Counted from the first letter of the stretch, positions 10,134-22,545 are shown. The stretch is DNA of 64,000 bases from Trifolium pratense (GCF_020283565.1 NC_060063.1:37224635-37288634), one strand, 5' to 3'. Notes: generated by a model from the sequence alone, not told the origin. Made by a program: numbers and translations.

Positions 10134-13100
10134 TCACTTGAGGATGAGAGGCTCATGTTGCCATCCTTCTTCCAATTTGTCTGAAATATTCTTTGATTGT
10201 TTTCCATTTCTGTACACTGCATACAACACTAACTGCATAGCTCCAAGTACAAATCCTGTACCGTTTGGGACCTGTTTTTTTGTTATAATAATATTGATTA
10301 TATTAATTAGGTCTTTTTGAGGGAAAAATAAAAAATAAAAAACATGACAGCTTGTTTGCTTTGTAGATTTTTTTGTTTTGTTTTACTCAATAATAAAAAG
10401 ATAATAAATTCTTTGAAATGAATTTTGAAAAATTTTATATATTTTTTAATAAAAATTTAGGGTAGTTTAATTTTTTCTAACAGTGTCCATTTTCTTTATT
10501 AATTTTTTTTTTTAAAAAAAAAAATACTATTTTTGCAAATAATCTTTGGCATTTTTCCTTCTTTTTTCATCTAGAGGAAAATTTACGAGTGAAGAATTAT
10601 TTGGTCTTCACAATTTTTTGATGATCCAATTCAGTCATCGACAATAATAAAATTCAAATTAATTTTTAATATTTTTATACTGTAGACAAATTTGTGTCTT
10701 TATTACAAAAAATTATAAACTAATTTATCCTAAGTATAAAAATATATAAAGCTAATTTAAATTTTATTTTTATCATGTACTAGTACTGAATTAGGTCATA
10801 TGAGAAATCAAAATGAATCTTCAAATATAAATATGATAAGAAAACATATATTAATGGTTTCATGTGATGCATATACTTAGAGCACAAAGTGCAAACAACT
10901 TACCCCAAGAATTAAATCACGAACAAGAAAGGCGTACAACAACCAAACGCCACCATTTATGAAGAAGAAAAACGAAAGGAGGAATGGCAAATATTCCACA
11001 CTTTTTGTCTTCACCACCGTTTTCTGAAATATGATGTCATATATAGATAAATTGTCTAAAATGTATATTTTAAATATTAAATGGTAAGTTGTGTAAAAAA
11101 AAATCAAATGGTAAGTTAATTTTATTGATCTATTAAGTCATTAATCTATTTAAATATAGATATAAATACATATTTAACTTGACAAAATAAAATAAAAAAT
11201 AAATACTTATTTAAATATACTCATATAACAAACTAACATATCAAATGAAACTTTCAAAAAACCATGCTCAAAACTAAAAATAAATAGTTTATAATAGACT
11301 ACAAATTAGACTTAAGTTTTCAACTTTTTGATGGATCAAACTTAGGTTTGATAAAGTAAGTTCAGCCTAACATATTCTCATCTTGTTATGATTAAAGTCA
11401 AGTATTAGGGAGAGTGTTGGTGTGTCAGAGGGTAGATGGTTTGGGGATCATGTTGTTAGGAGGGTGGGGGACAGTGTCGATACTTTTTTCTGGACCGATC
11501 CCTGGTTAGATGAGGTCCCTTTGAGTGAGCGGTTTGGGCGTTTGTTTGAGTTGGCTGAGACCAAATCGTTTACGGTGGCTGAGATGTTCTATCGTGGGTG
11601 GGGGACGGATGGGGCGGCCTGGGTGTGGCGTCGGCAGTTGAGGGCATGGGAGGAGGAGATGTTAGGGGAGTGTCAGTCTCTACTTTCTAACATTTCTTTA
11701 CAGGCACAATCTTCAGATAGGTGACAGTGGCAGCCAAACCCTGATACAGGTTTCACTGTCCGTGTAGCATATCATCTCTTGACTACTCTTGACTCGGTTA
11801 CTTTAGATGAGGCTGAGCATCTCATTTGGCACCCTCAGGTTCCCTTGAAGGTCTCCATTCTTGCATGGCGTTTACTGCGTGACAGGTTGCCCACTAAGTC
11901 AAACCTGGTTACTAGAAGCATATTATCTTCTGCAACTCATTTGTGTGTATCTGGTTGTGGGGTTGTAGAGTCGGCTCATCACTTATTCATCTTCTGCAGC
12001 ACTTTTGGTTCTCTTTGGGATTTAGTTCGGACTTGGATTGACATTTCTTCAGTGGCTTCTACTTCTATCGGGATCATTTTGTTCAGTTTACTTTATCAGC
12101 TGTTGAATCTATAGCACATCGGTCTTTTTTACAACTCATTTGGCTTGCTAGCGTATGAGTTGTGCGGAAAGAAATCACAGGGTATTCAGAGGCTCAGTTA
12201 GTACTATTTATCAGTTGTTGGACAAGATCAAGCTTTTCTCCTATAAGTGGTTAAAGACGACGAGTGTTACTTTAGTCTCAAACTACCATAGTTGGTGGTC
12301 TAGTCCTTTATTATGTTTGAGTCTTGTATGATTGTTCATTTCTTTCTGTGACTATTTGTAAACTCTGGTAGTCTATCTTAGCACATCTTATGTTAAGGAG
12401 ACTTGTTTGTTAATATATCTCATTTTGACTTGTTGAAAAGAAAAAAAAACACCCATATTGTGACCGTACCGTGATTTAATTTTTTAGTACACAAGTGTTG
12501 GATTAAACTCTGCAAAGGTGTGATGGCATGTGCAATTGTCACCATAAAACAATAAAAAAAAAAATAAAAAAAAAAAGAACTGTCACGTGGGACACTACTA
12601 GTGGAAAGTACACCTACCATTTATTCGCTTATCGCTTACGTTTGGAGTTTTGATTAACCAAACCAAACCGTATCAACTTAAGTTGACTTCAAAAGATAGC
12701 TTATCTAGATCATATATAAATAAGACTCAATAATTTTGTGACTTATTAAACAATATTCATTCATTTTTTTATAATAATATATATTTTATGTCTTTAAATT
12801 TTAGATATGATAGACCCATCATCAAGTTTCATATGAAGTTCAAAATAAGAATGAGAATAACCATAGTTGGTGGATGAAGGCAAACTTATTGCTCGGTTGG
12901 AAAAAGTTAAATTGTTTTTTGGTGGATAAAGGTGAAAAATATCAATTATGTATTTAGCGACGTTTGAATTTTTGCTTATGAAAGTAATTTATGCAAATAA
13001 ATAAAGTTTTATAGTAATTCATAAGTTTTTGCTAACAAAAATTATATCTTTATAATTTATTTTTTCATAAACTATCTTGAAAAACTTATAATAATGCATA

Positions 13101-15214
13101 AAAGCTTATTTATTTGCATAAGTTATTTCGCATAAATTCAAAAATAAGTCAATTTAAACGGCCCCTTAGTTACTATAGTTGATGGTAGAGTCTTTTTATT
13201 TATTTGGACATCGACAAATTTGGGTTTTTTTTGTCTTTCCTCAGATGATATTTTGTATTGTTTAGTGGTCTTTCTGACACACCTTATGCTAAACAGATTA
13301 TTACTGTATTTTATTAGTGTTAATATATTTGGATTTTTGCTTGTTAAAAAAAAAATAATGATCACTTATTTGGGAGAAATAAATAAGGTCTAACGTCATT
13401 GTCATCAATTATTGAAATTTCCTATTAAAAAATAGGCTTAATTAGTAAAATGGTCTCTTAAAGATATTTTTTGTTTCATATTGGTCCCTTAAAAAAAAAA
13501 AGGTCGGAATAAGTCCTTTAAAAAAAAGGTCCGAATAGGTCCCTTAAAGACATATCTGTTAATCAGTTTGGTCCTATTCAAACATTTTTTTATGAACCAA
13601 ACTGATTAACGAATATGTCTTTAAGGGACATATTCAGATCTTTTTTTTCTTTAAGAGACATATTCAGATCTTTTTTTCTTTAAGGGACCAATCTAAAACC
13701 AAAAATATCTTTAAGGACCATTTTACTAATTAAGCCTAAAATATAATGCCAAGGTGTGAACCATATATGTTGACAAAAATCTACATGTTCAGATCAACAC
13801 AAATATTGTTCTGTTTTTTTATTTGTTCGTTTCATCACCTACTACTATTGTTTTATTTAGTTGATATTAAAGTTAACTAGTATATAATATTAGTGGTATA
13901 CGTGGCCTTTCAAGCATCTCTAGCTATTGCAAGATTTAGGGAGCCTGAGATTTATAGTCGATCATATGAATTCAAAATTTGTATATACTAATTTCATGGA
14001 TAAATAAAAACTTATCCCAAAGACAAAATGAAAATAATTGCACTAACTATAAAATTGATAAAAAAAAAAATTAATTTTTTTTTATTGGTGTTGAATTTTA
14101 TTACTTATATTATATTTGAGATTAACAATTCTAAAATTTTTATTGCTTATATACGAAACCAGAAAACACGATAAAAAACTTACCATGACGGCGAGAGGTG
14201 AAGCATACATGAGAATATTCAAGGCAGCACCCATGATACCAACAGCACCACTACGAGCATCTCCTTCCAATGCTAATTGAGTAGTAACCACTGCTGCTGC
14301 CAAGATTACCACATCCAAAATTCCACCTATAATTGCAGTCTTAACCTTCATTTTTTTTATTAAAAAAAACAAAATTCAGTTTATTTCATTTTTGTTACAT
14401 AAATTCAGTTTATTAATTACCTAACCAATTGATCAAAATAAAATTAATTTATAAGATGGATTATAAATTTTTATGAATGATAATAAGAAAGAAAAAAAAA
14501 ACTTGAATTAACAACGAAAATTAGAAACATAAAAAGGTTCTATTTAATATGGATCTCTCAAAAAATGAAACGGAAAAATATTTAAAAAAAAATTCACTAT
14601 TTTTACTTTTATGTATTATTAAAAAAATTAAATTGATTATTTTTTGTCAATCATTTTATTGTATTTAAAAAAAAAAAGATGATATTCATACCCTTATTTT
14701 TGGGGGTGCATATATGAGAAATAGAAGAATGTAGATTATCTCCACCACAATGCCAAAGCCATTAACAGTGGCCACAAGGTATTCTCCATCCTTTATTATT
14801 CCATAGTAAGTCCACAATGAAGAGTTAAGCAATGTGCATATGTAAGGAAAACATGAAAAATCTTCTGTAGATCTATGCTTTATTATTCTCCAAAATGTTG
14901 GTCTGCATTTTTGAATTTACATATATACATCAATTAACAAATTTGAGACAATAATAATTAATAATTATTTAATTAATTTGAGTTTAATAAAGAGCTTACA
15001 CTGGAGAAAGAAACATGAGAATTGAGATGATGTTACCTATATCAAAAAAATTAAGAAAAAAGTAGATATATATCAATATAAAAAATTTCTATTTTTGGGC
15101 ATGGATCAATAAAAGATTGTTACTACTATAAGATTAATGTAAAGTGCAAAAAGAGTGAAAGATGCATATGCATGTGTTACCTATGACTCCAACAAAGAAA
15201 CTTGGATCTGCCAT
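10134..15214 (-). CDS. SWEET bidirectional sugar transporter, six exons, SWEET16/17-like
   Basis: Predicted 233-residue MtN3/saliva (SWEET) sugar uniporter. Exons read from the right: 15181-15214, 15000-15036, 14692-14902, 14184-14345, 10904-11023, 10134-10271. All junctions have GT/AG ends and the phases add to an intact frame of 702 bases. The start MADPSFFVGVIGN and the segments CFPYICTLLNSSLWTYYG, TVNGFG, GDARSGAVGIMGAALNILMY and PNGTGFVLGAMQLVLYAVYRN are family hallmarks covering both triple-helix repeats, so about seven membrane helices are expected. The sequence resembles clade IV (SWEET16/17), whose Arabidopsis members are tonoplast hexose facilitators. Vacuolar location here is inferred. 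The length is slightly below the usual 235-300. Intron 4 (11024-14183) is enlarged to about 3.2 kb by LINE remnants and a MITE. The neighbouring genes are unrelated. Confidence 0.88.
11400..12446 (+). pseudogene. 5'-truncated LINE remnant (zf-RVT 3' end) in the SWEET intron
   Basis: The reading (from about 11409) matches the C-terminal part of plant LINE ORF2 proteins: a segment like GRWFGDHVVRRVGDGxxTxFWxDPW, then IWHPQVPLKVSILAWRLLRDRLPTK and a cysteine-containing zinc-binding zf-RVT region (SGCGVVESAHHLF). It is broken by a TGA in the place of an expected Trp near 11722, by an apparent one-base loss near 12072, and by further shifts near 12170. Endonuclease and reverse transcriptase are absent. 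The 3' end has an A-rich tail near 12436-12446. It is a dead copy, plus strand, opposite to the host gene. Confidence 0.8.
13180..13360 (+). mobile_element. Second LINE 3' tail fragment
   Basis: Ends in TTGCTTGTTAAAAAAAAAATAATG and carries CACACCTTATGCTAAACAGA, resembling the 3' end of the 11.4-12.4 kb LINE remnant (AGCACATCTTATGTTAAGGAGA then CTTGTTGAAAAG plus A-run). Only the 3' UTR end is present. Confidence 0.5.
13433..13738. mobile_element. MITE with TAGGCTTAATTAGTAAAATGG ends
   Basis: The two ends are inverted copies (TAGGCTTAATTAGTAAAATG and CATTTTACTAATTAAGCCTA). The interior is a near-continuous hairpin built of TTAAGGGAC and TTTAAGAGAC blocks, with a central AACCAAACTGATTAAC palindrome. 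It lies in the largest SWEET intron. It could form a long double-stranded RNA if retained in the pre-mRNA. Confidence 0.8.
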
Positions 15215-16100
15215 GAGGAAACACCAAGAAGCAAAGATTATGAATTAATGGTATAGTTTCAATTTCTTCTTTTGTTGTGCTTATTTATGGCTAGGGAAGG
15301 GAGAACAGTGAGAACTAATGATGAGTTGGAAAGAGAAGTTTTCTTGTTGTAATAAAATTAAATAAAAAAAGTTTTATTGTCTGGATAGGAATTAATAATG
15401 CAATGATATTTTTGTAGTCTCTTTGTTTGTTTCTTTCGTTTTATTTTATGAGAAATGCTAATTAGTACTTATGTGACACTCTTGTATCTTAAATAATATA
15501 GTCAGTTTTTATTGAAATTTTATAGAAATGTATGAAATCAACGTATTGAAAATTGAAATATTTTTTTTAATAATTTTTTTTTAAAATTAAATGCTTAAAT
15601 AATGTTTCGGGAACACTCGTTAGCAAAATCCTTATTTTATTTATTTAAATTTTTAATAGATTTCTCCTACAATACTCATAATTATTTTTTTTGGGTAAAC
15701 ACAATACTCATAATTTTAGGCGTATAAAAATTTAAAAATTAATTTGCCACATTGTGAAAGTTTAGTCTCTTTTGTTAATTTAGTATATATTTATATAATT
15801 TATACTCTTATCTCTCATTTTTTTTATCCTTTATTTTTTAATTAATGGCATTAGCACTTTTGACTCAGCATTAGAATATACTAATAACAAGTAGCAATAG
15901 AATGCGTTTTTTTTAAGTATTGAATTATTGAAAGTTTATATTATTTATTTAGAAATTATTGTAAAGGAGAATCAAAGCACCAAGATCCAATATCTAGTGA
16001 TATATTTGAGTCTCTTTCCATTTAATTAGATGTTATGAATTTATAACTTATATATTCACTTGGAGTGTTACTATTGGAACAACAACATGCCATAAAATTA
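15215..16100. other. Upstream region of the SWEET gene
   Basis: AT-rich; presumed promoter and 5' UTR of the minus-strand SWEET gene. No motif is clear enough to call. Beyond about 15400 nothing is recognised. Confidence 0.5.
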
Positions 16101-16111
16101 TTACACCAACT

Positions 16112-16479
16112 TAAAAAGCACCGAAGGCTTAGCGGGGCACACAAGGTAGCCAAAAAATTACTTGGCTCAATAAATTAATATATACTCTCAGTTTTTAATA
16201 TAAGAAAAAATTCATTTTTTAAATATATTAAAAAAATATGTATCTAGTCTTCAACTTAAAAAGTGTTGAAGACTTAGAAGGGTCCACAAGGTAGCCAAAA
16301 ATTTACTTGGCTCAATAAATTGATATATATTGTTTTCGATCCTTAATATAAGAAAAAATTCACTTTTTAGATATATTGAAAAATTGATGTATCTAGTCTT
16401 ATGATATGGTTTAGATACATCAATTTTTCAATGTACCTAAAAAATCAACTTTTTCTTATATTAAGGACGGGAGGGAGTA
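16112..16479. mobile_element. Stowaway-like MITE with a duplicated left half
   Basis: The right end reads GGACGGGAGGGAGTA, the usual CTCCCTCCGTCC end of Stowaway-type MITEs reversed. The body (about 16340-16479) is an inverted repeat of TTAATATAAGAAAAA and ATATATTGAAAAATTGATGTATCTA blocks. Upstream, a ~150-bp segment starting ACAAGGTAGCCAAAAA is present twice (about 16141 and 16291), so the left part has been tandemly duplicated. Confidence 0.65.
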
Positions 16480-16680
16480 TATAACGTTGTTTTCAATTTC
16501 AAGATCGCTTTTTCTTTTAGGCATGTCTTATGTTTAATTTGTTATTGTAATAATATATTTTCTTGCTTCTTAAAAAAAATTGGAATACTATCTAGTAAAG
16601 AATTAATTATTAAAAGAAGGTTCTTTTTACACTACCCCTTTAATCATTTGAGGATATTTATTCAACAATCAATGAGAATA

Positions 16681-16683
<3 letters not shown>

Positions 16684-16743
<60 letters not shown>
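16684..16743. repeat. Compound (AT)n-(AG)n microsatellite
   Basis: A run of TA dinucleotides passes directly into GA dinucleotides, about 60 bases in total. Confidence 0.95.
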
Positions 16744-16746
<3 letters not shown>

Positions 16747-17065
16747 ATCAAAAAAGGGCTACCCAGCACTTAACATGCCGGTCAAGATAGGCTTCAGGTT
16801 TTATCGGCCTGGGCCACAAAACCCATATTAAAATCCGGGCTTTCTAAGGTTGGGCTAAAAAGCCATAAAAAAATTCGGCTAGTATTTTATGGCCCAAGCC
16901 CTACATTTATTCCCCTAAACGGCCCCCCGAATGAGCTTCGGGTTTTATCATACCGAGCAAAAAAATCCATATTTGAATTCGGGATTTTTCGGGTACTCTA
17001 AAAATTCGAGCTAATATTTTAAGGTCTAAACCCTACATTTATTCAGATCTTGCGGGTTAGTCCAT
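16744..17065. mobile_element. Repeat with GAGCTATCAAAAAAGGGCTA end and two internal copies
   Basis: Starts with the GAGCTATCAAAA...GGGC-type end seen in many plant MITE-like repeats. The unit containing CTTCGGGTTTTATC...CCATATTTGAATTCGGG...CCCTACATTTATTC occurs twice (about 16788-16913 and 16933-17045). Only one terminus is clear, so the right boundary is approximate. Confidence 0.45.
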
Positions 17066-17854
17066 TTTAACATCTCTCATATGTAGTAAAACTTGATTAA
17101 AAATTAATTGTAAATATTCTATGCAAATCTCCTTATGTGACTTGTATTCATTGATTTTTAAATATTTACTTATAAATTATAAGGAGGTAATATAGATCTC
17201 ATTTTAAAAGAATTATATTATTGATTACAACAATAAAATAAAAATGATTTTATCCTCTTTTTTTTTATACATTATTTTATAATTTTAATAATATTAAAAC
17301 GAAAAAGACAAAAGATTTGTTGTTAATTCAACGTCAATCAATTTCCTTTATTGTTGGCTGACAATGACATCTATCACGTGTTATGCGTGCAACCAGTGAT
17401 TATCAATTTATCATAATCTTGTTTTAACCATAAATAAGGTTATAATAATCCTTTTTATTTCTAAAATAAAAAAATGTAAGGTTCCATTTTATAGAAAACA
17501 ACACAAACAACTCGTAATAAAAAAAAACACAAACAAGTTTAAAATTACAAGAAGTGATGATAGAACTCATACTATGTTTAGTCCAAAAAATGATGGTATG
17601 AATGATCCGCTGTCTACTTTTGTTTCTATATTATCTTTAAATAGAACCTTCAATTAAGAGTAAATAAGCACGACATCAATAAAATGATAGCACCTATAAT
17701 AAAATTCCAAAAAATAAAGAGTAAATAAGGAAAATATATACCTCATTTATAAGTGGACGGTCTATCGTGAATTTTTTTTTGACAAAGTGGTCGACCGTGG
17801 ATCAACATTTAAAATAAATTTAAAATTATAATGAATATATATATATATATATAT
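17066..17854. other. Intergenic stretch without a recognised gene
   Basis: AT-rich, no open frame of note, ending in an (AT)n run at 17835-17854 that is the target of the next element. Confidence 0.6.
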
Positions 17855-19471
17855 GGGGGCTGCTAACTTAGACCCAGTTGGGTCTAAGTTAGCAAGGTGC
17901 ACCTTTTCAGTTGGACCAAAATACCCATTCTTTTTAATTAATTAACCAAATTACCATCAATGGACGCGGATCCAGTGTCGCGCGCGTACCGCAGTACCAT
18001 GGTTACAGGCTGTTGATTTCCATCAGACAGCCAAGATCTGATCTCATCAAGACTGTCTGATCAATCAGACAGCCCAGATCATCCGAATCCATCAGATTCC
18101 AGCGCGTGCACCACACTGGATTACACCATGGAGAGAGAAGAATCTACTTTTAAAAGCAGGACACGTGTCGCTGTCTGATTGGCTGGGCGTGATTTTTTTC
18201 CATTTAATACTTTGAACTCAATTATTTCGTTGTAAATTAATTTTTTATTAATTTTTTTTATACCAAAATTCATAATTTTTTTTTTCTACAAATAGAGACT
18301 TGGTTCGTTTGATTTGGACACAGAAAAAAAAACTCAATTTTTCACTACCTTAATCTCATTTTTCACTACCTTACATCAACTCACTGAAACCATTCTACCA
18401 GCAAAATGGTTTCAGATTACAACTCTCTGAAACCATTGTACCAGATAAATGGTTTCAGAAGCAAACACAATTAATAAATTACTCACTGAAACCATTCTAC
18501 CAGTAAAATGGTTTCAGAATACAACTATGTGCAACCATTCTACAAGCTAAATGATTTCAGAAGCAAATAACTAATAATCAACTTACTGAAACCATTCTAC
18601 CAGCAAAATGGTTTCAGATTACAACTCTCTGAAACCATTGTACCAGATAAATGGTTTCAGAAGCAAACACAATTAATAAATTACTCATTGAAACCATTCT
18701 ACCAGTAAAATGGTTTCAGAATATAACTATGTGCAACCATTCTACCAGTAAAATGGTTTCAGAAGCAAACATTAGTTTTTAATTACCGTTTTATCTCATT
18801 TAATTAACTAAAAATAGTTTCAGGTCTCCAAAAATTTCATAAAATATACCAAAAGTTCCAGAATATTATCTACTATTTTCCTGGTATAATGGTTTCAGTG
18901 AGTTGGTTGAGTGGTGCGTGTTAAATTACAACACACAAGTAACGTATTTAGTAGACAAAAAATGAGATTAAGGTAGTGAAAAATTGCGTTTTTTTTTCGG
19001 TGTCCAAATCAAACGAACCAAGTCTCTATTTGTAGACAAAAAAAAATTATGAATTTTGGTATAAAAATAAAAAAATAAAAAATTAATTTACAACGAAATA
19101 ATTGAGTTCAAAGTATTAAATGAACAAAAATCACGCCCAGCCAACCATTGTGTGACACGTGTCCTACTTTTAAAAAGCAAATTTTTCTCTCTCCAGGTTG
19201 TAATCCAGTGTGGCGCAGGCGCTGGAATCTGATGGATCAGGATGATCTGGGCTGTCTGCTTGATCAGACAGTCTGGATGAGATCAGATCTTGGCTGTTTG
19301 ATGGAAATCAACGGTCTGTAACCATGGTCCTTCGGTACGCGAGCGACACTGGATCTGCGTCTATTAATGGGTATTTTGGTTAATTAATTAAAAAGAATGG
19401 GTATTTTGGTCCAATTGAAAAGGTGCACCTTGCTAACTTAGACCTAACTAGGGTCTAAGTTAGAAAACCCC
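17855..19471. mobile_element. Long-inverted-repeat element with internal hairpin array (1617 bp)
   Basis: Left end GGGGGCTGCTAACTTAGACCC and right end GGGTCTAAGTTAGAAAACCCC are inverted. The arms (17855-18340 and 18990-19471) stay paired for about 450-500 bases and include GC-rich parts (CAGACAG and CAGCGCGTG blocks). The element sits in an (AT)n tract; TATATATAT flanks both sides, consistent with a 9-bp duplication but uninformative in a microsatellite. No transposase. Fits a Mutator-like or foldback non-autonomous element. Confidence 0.75.
18383..18762. repeat. Array of CTGAAACCATT...ATGGTTTCAG hairpins
   Basis: Eight short palindromic units (TGAAACCATTCTACCAG with the partner AAATGGTTTCA) are arranged in two superunits of about 203 bases starting at 18383 and 18586. 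One more half unit lies near 18890. The array is the centre of the 17855-19471 element, so the whole element can fold into a long stem topped by many small stems. Confidence 0.85.
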
Positions 19472-19668
19472 TATATATATATGGGGAGGGATCCGTTGAC
19501 TCCAGGAGTAATTCTCCATTGACTTACTCTGCTTAATAACTCGATATCGGCATTATATTTCTTCAAACCAATTGTTGAATTTAAAGATCTTATTGAGTAG
19601 ATCAACTCCACAAATTTTTATAAAGAAATGAATATATATTATTGTTTTATATATATATATATATATAT

Positions 19669-20602
19669 AGAGTGTATCCGGTGAGAACTGATAAATATTA
19701 TGAGAAATGAGAACTATTGATAATAACCATTAGATTTAACTAACGTATCAGATTAAAATTATCTCACTCACATAAAACCTCACGTGATCATACTTGTGTA
19801 GATTGAAAAATCTTCTTAGATATAATATTTCCTAATTTATTCCTATAATCTTTCTTAATTTAATTTATTATTAACTCAGAAACTGTTCACTAATTCTATT
19901 CTAACACTTGAACATTCATTCGGCTTGTTCAATTCCCTCTAAGAAAATATTGGATATTTGTCTTTCTAGTTTTTTTTCTTGGCTTTTTTGTGTTCATGTT
20001 TGAGGTTTTTGAGATAGAAAATGGACAATAATTCTAACCCAAGATGTGTGCATTTGTTCAGCTAAACAAAATGAAAAATTACCATAACAATTAATTAAAT
20101 ACAGCAACACATAAGTCATGTTGGTGCTTTCTTGAGGAGAGGCATCGAGTCAAGTACTTGTGAATTTTTAATTTGTGACAAAGTTGTTGACGGTATGGAA
20201 TTGATTAATTGGTTGCATGTTGTTTGATTTGCACTCCTAGCTTGATATTTTGTGTTTCTAAATAATTTTCTGCAAAAGAACCAGTGGTATATATATTAAG
20301 CGTAATGCTTTTGGTTATAAAAAAAAAACTATATTCGTGAAATTAAGAGAAAATTGTATCACGACATTGTTGTGTTAAAAAATTGAACAGAGAAGTAAAA
20401 GTTTATTTAGGTAAGTTTTGAATGAGCTGCAAATGAATTAGGAAAGATTATATATAAGAAGATTTTTCAATCTGCACAAATAAAATCACATGAGATTTTA
20501 AGCGAGTGAGAAGATTTTAATCTGATACGTCAATTAAATCTAATGGTTACTATTAATAGTTCTCATTTCTCACAATAATTACCAGTTCTCACCAGATACA
20601 CT

Positions 20603-20606
<4 letters not shown>
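19669..20606. mobile_element. Inverted-repeat element in an AT microsatellite (about 940 bp)
   Basis: The left end AGTGTATCCGGTGAGAACTG matches the reverse complement of the right end (CAGTTCTCACCAGATACACT allowing small differences). The arms continue for roughly 180 bases, through TAACCATTAGATTTAA and GATTGAAAAATCTTCTT. No coding capacity. The target is a TATATA run on both sides. Confidence 0.7.
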
Positions 20607-20644
<38 letters not shown>

Positions 20645-20891
20645 GTAGAATAACTATAATGATTTTTACAATTAAAATAATGATTTAATTGATACTGAAT
20701 CAATATTAAAATAACAAAAAATAAAAAATATATAATTCGTATTTTTTATTTTAAAGAAGCTAAAATGAGATATATCTTAACTGAAATCAGCCTCTTCAGC
20801 AAAAAAAATATAATTTGTATTAAGCTAACATCAATCATATTAGTAATAGAGTTTGATGAAAAATGATAATTGTGCAAATGTTTTATTACTC

Positions 20892-21073
20892 ACTCCGTTT
20901 CTTTTAAGTGTCGTTTGAGAATCGTGTACACTATTCATATAATCTACTTTAATCGTAATTTTTTTATTAATATATAAAAATAAATATTAGCATATAAGAT
21001 GTTCAATTTGTCTCGACGAGTATTTTCAAAATATATAATTTTCATAATTTGTTATAATAGATAATTAAATATA
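20892..21073. mobile_element. Stowaway-like MITE, left half (split by later insertions)
   Basis: Starts ACTCCGTTTCTTTTAAGTGTCGTTT. The matching inverted end AAACGACACTTAAAAAGGAACGGAG lies at about 35179-35206. The family is seen unsplit at 54183-54402, where the text corresponding to 20960-21073 runs directly into that of 35130-35160. Confidence 0.75.
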
Positions 21074-21205
21074 GGGTAAAATATGGTTTTTGTCCCTATA
21101 GTTTCACAGAATTTTCATTTTAGTTCCTGAAGATTTTTTTCACACTTTTTAGTTCTTGAAGTTGTTGAGGACAAAATCCTTATTTGATGTTTTAAAGATA
21201 ACAAA
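21074..21205. mobile_element. Mutator-type element, left part (split by the Tat retrotransposon)
   Basis: Starts GGGTAAAATATGG; its other end ATATTTAACCC is at 35119-35129. A perfect 9-bp duplication TTAAATATA flanks the pair (21065-21073 and 35130-35138). The end sequence contains the TTTTAGTCCCT/TTTTGTCCCTATA motifs common to this legume family. The remainder of the element is 33123-35129. Confidence 0.8.
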
Positions 21206-21796
21206 TGATCTAACCTGATGATCAGAAAGGTTGATGGCCGGTCCGTTGAGCGAGCGTCCACACCGAAGGGGGGGTTTGTACCTGCAGGTGCTCCGATGCC
21301 TAAGTCAGCAAAGTGAACAGAGAGATACAAAAGAAGGGAGAGAAAGTGTATTGAATAATGATTCAGAATACCTGGCTCTCCTGTATAGGAGAGCTTATAT
21401 AGTGCCCCCAGCGCTGGGCCAAAGGTTGGTCTATTGGGCCTGAATAACCGGCCCAATAGGCCCAACTGCCAGGATAGCCCCGGTATCGTAGGGGAAGGCA
21501 GTTATTTGCCTCTATCCTGGTTTGGAGTCGTTCCGCTATTGGCGGGTAATGGATGACTCCGTGACGGATATGGTTGGTCAATGGAGCACGTGTTAAACGT
21601 GCTGCTTAGCTGTTAAGCTAAGGCTGAATGAGTCGTCGTGCACGGATAGCCGAGCACGTGATTAGCGTGGAGCTAATCTGTTATGTCGAGCAGGACACGT
21701 CATTGGCTGACGTGTCGGGGAAGTATCCCCTTATTGGGCCATGCCCCAAATGTCGGGCATAAGTGATTGGGCCAGCTCTTGGCCCAGTCCAGAACA
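21206..21796 (-). repeat. 3' LTR of the Tat element
   Basis: 591 bp. In element orientation it starts TGTTCTGGACTGGGCC and ends GGTTAGATCA. I see no difference from the other LTR by reading. It contains the short inverted blocks GGGCCTGAATAACCGGCCC and ATAGGCCC. Confidence 0.95.
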
Positions 21797-21810
21797 GGAG
21801 CCCCCCAAGT
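21797..21810 (-). other. Polypurine tract
   Basis: On the element's strand ACTTGGGGGGCTCC lies directly before the 3' LTR start TGTTCTGG. Its position and G-run fit the primer for plus-strand DNA synthesis. Confidence 0.75.
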
Positions 21811-22537
21811 CGTTGCTCCTAGGTATAGGAGTAATGACTTAAGGTCCATGCCCGTATGTCGAGGAGTTGTTTTCCTCGTCAATCCTAGGAGGAGTTCATA
21901 ATTCATTGATTATGTTTGTTGCTCGTTTGCGCGAGCAGAGTTTATATGTTGTTCGTAAATTCCTCAGTGGCACGACGAGGAGGATTTTACAAAGGGGAAA
22001 TTTCTCTTTGCTCGTAACGCGTGCCACGATGTTCGTGGCGGAAATTACGGGGAGAGGATTTTACCCTTTGAAATTATTGGCCTTTTAGTTCCTCGACAAA
22101 TTGTCGAGGACACATTGTGTATGTTACATCTAGCTGATGTTGCCTGTTTTTGTGGGCACGTTTATTTACGTTTGTTTTGTTTACCCGTAATTCGCGCTTG
22201 TCCGCAGAGTCGGGGAGATCATTACGTTGGTGATAACGATGAGCCCCTCGAGAGACGCGTGGTCTGTTCGATGGGATGTGAAAAGACAGACGTTTCGTCT
22301 GATCTTGACACGTGTTACCTTTATTAGAGAGTGTAATTATGACTTGGGGAAGCGTGATCGTTGCTTCGTTTTACGAGGGGGCCTCTCGGCCATTAGATCA
22401 TCACGTCCTTTGATTTCCTTCAAGATCGAATCTTGGCCTTTGATTGGCTTTTGATCAAGACCATTGGATTTGGATCAACGGCTATGGGACGATTAGGCGT
22501 GTTGTTTCGTGATGCGGGTGCAGGGATCTGAAGAGTC
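21811..22537 (+). promoter_or_regulatory. Presumed promoter region of the antisense gene
   Basis: Non-coding spacer between the 3' LTR and the TATA box at 22538. Several short frames are open by chance, with no family resemblance. It is rich in GTCGAGGA and CTCGT motifs that recur across the element's spacer. Confidence 0.4.
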
Positions 22538-22545
22538 TATAAATA
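22538..22545 (+). promoter_or_regulatory. TATA box of the antisense gene
   Basis: TATAAATA in the context GTCTATAAATAGGAGG, a near-perfect plant core promoter. It is placed to start transcription around 22570-22580, just before a pyrimidine-rich leader (TTTCCTTTCTTCTCTTC). It lies on the strand opposite to gag-pol. Confidence 0.65.

Noticed and set aside
21231..21581. Frames inside the Tat LTRs (also 32312-32907)
   Set aside because: Both LTRs give the same frames on both strands; non-coding promoter DNA.
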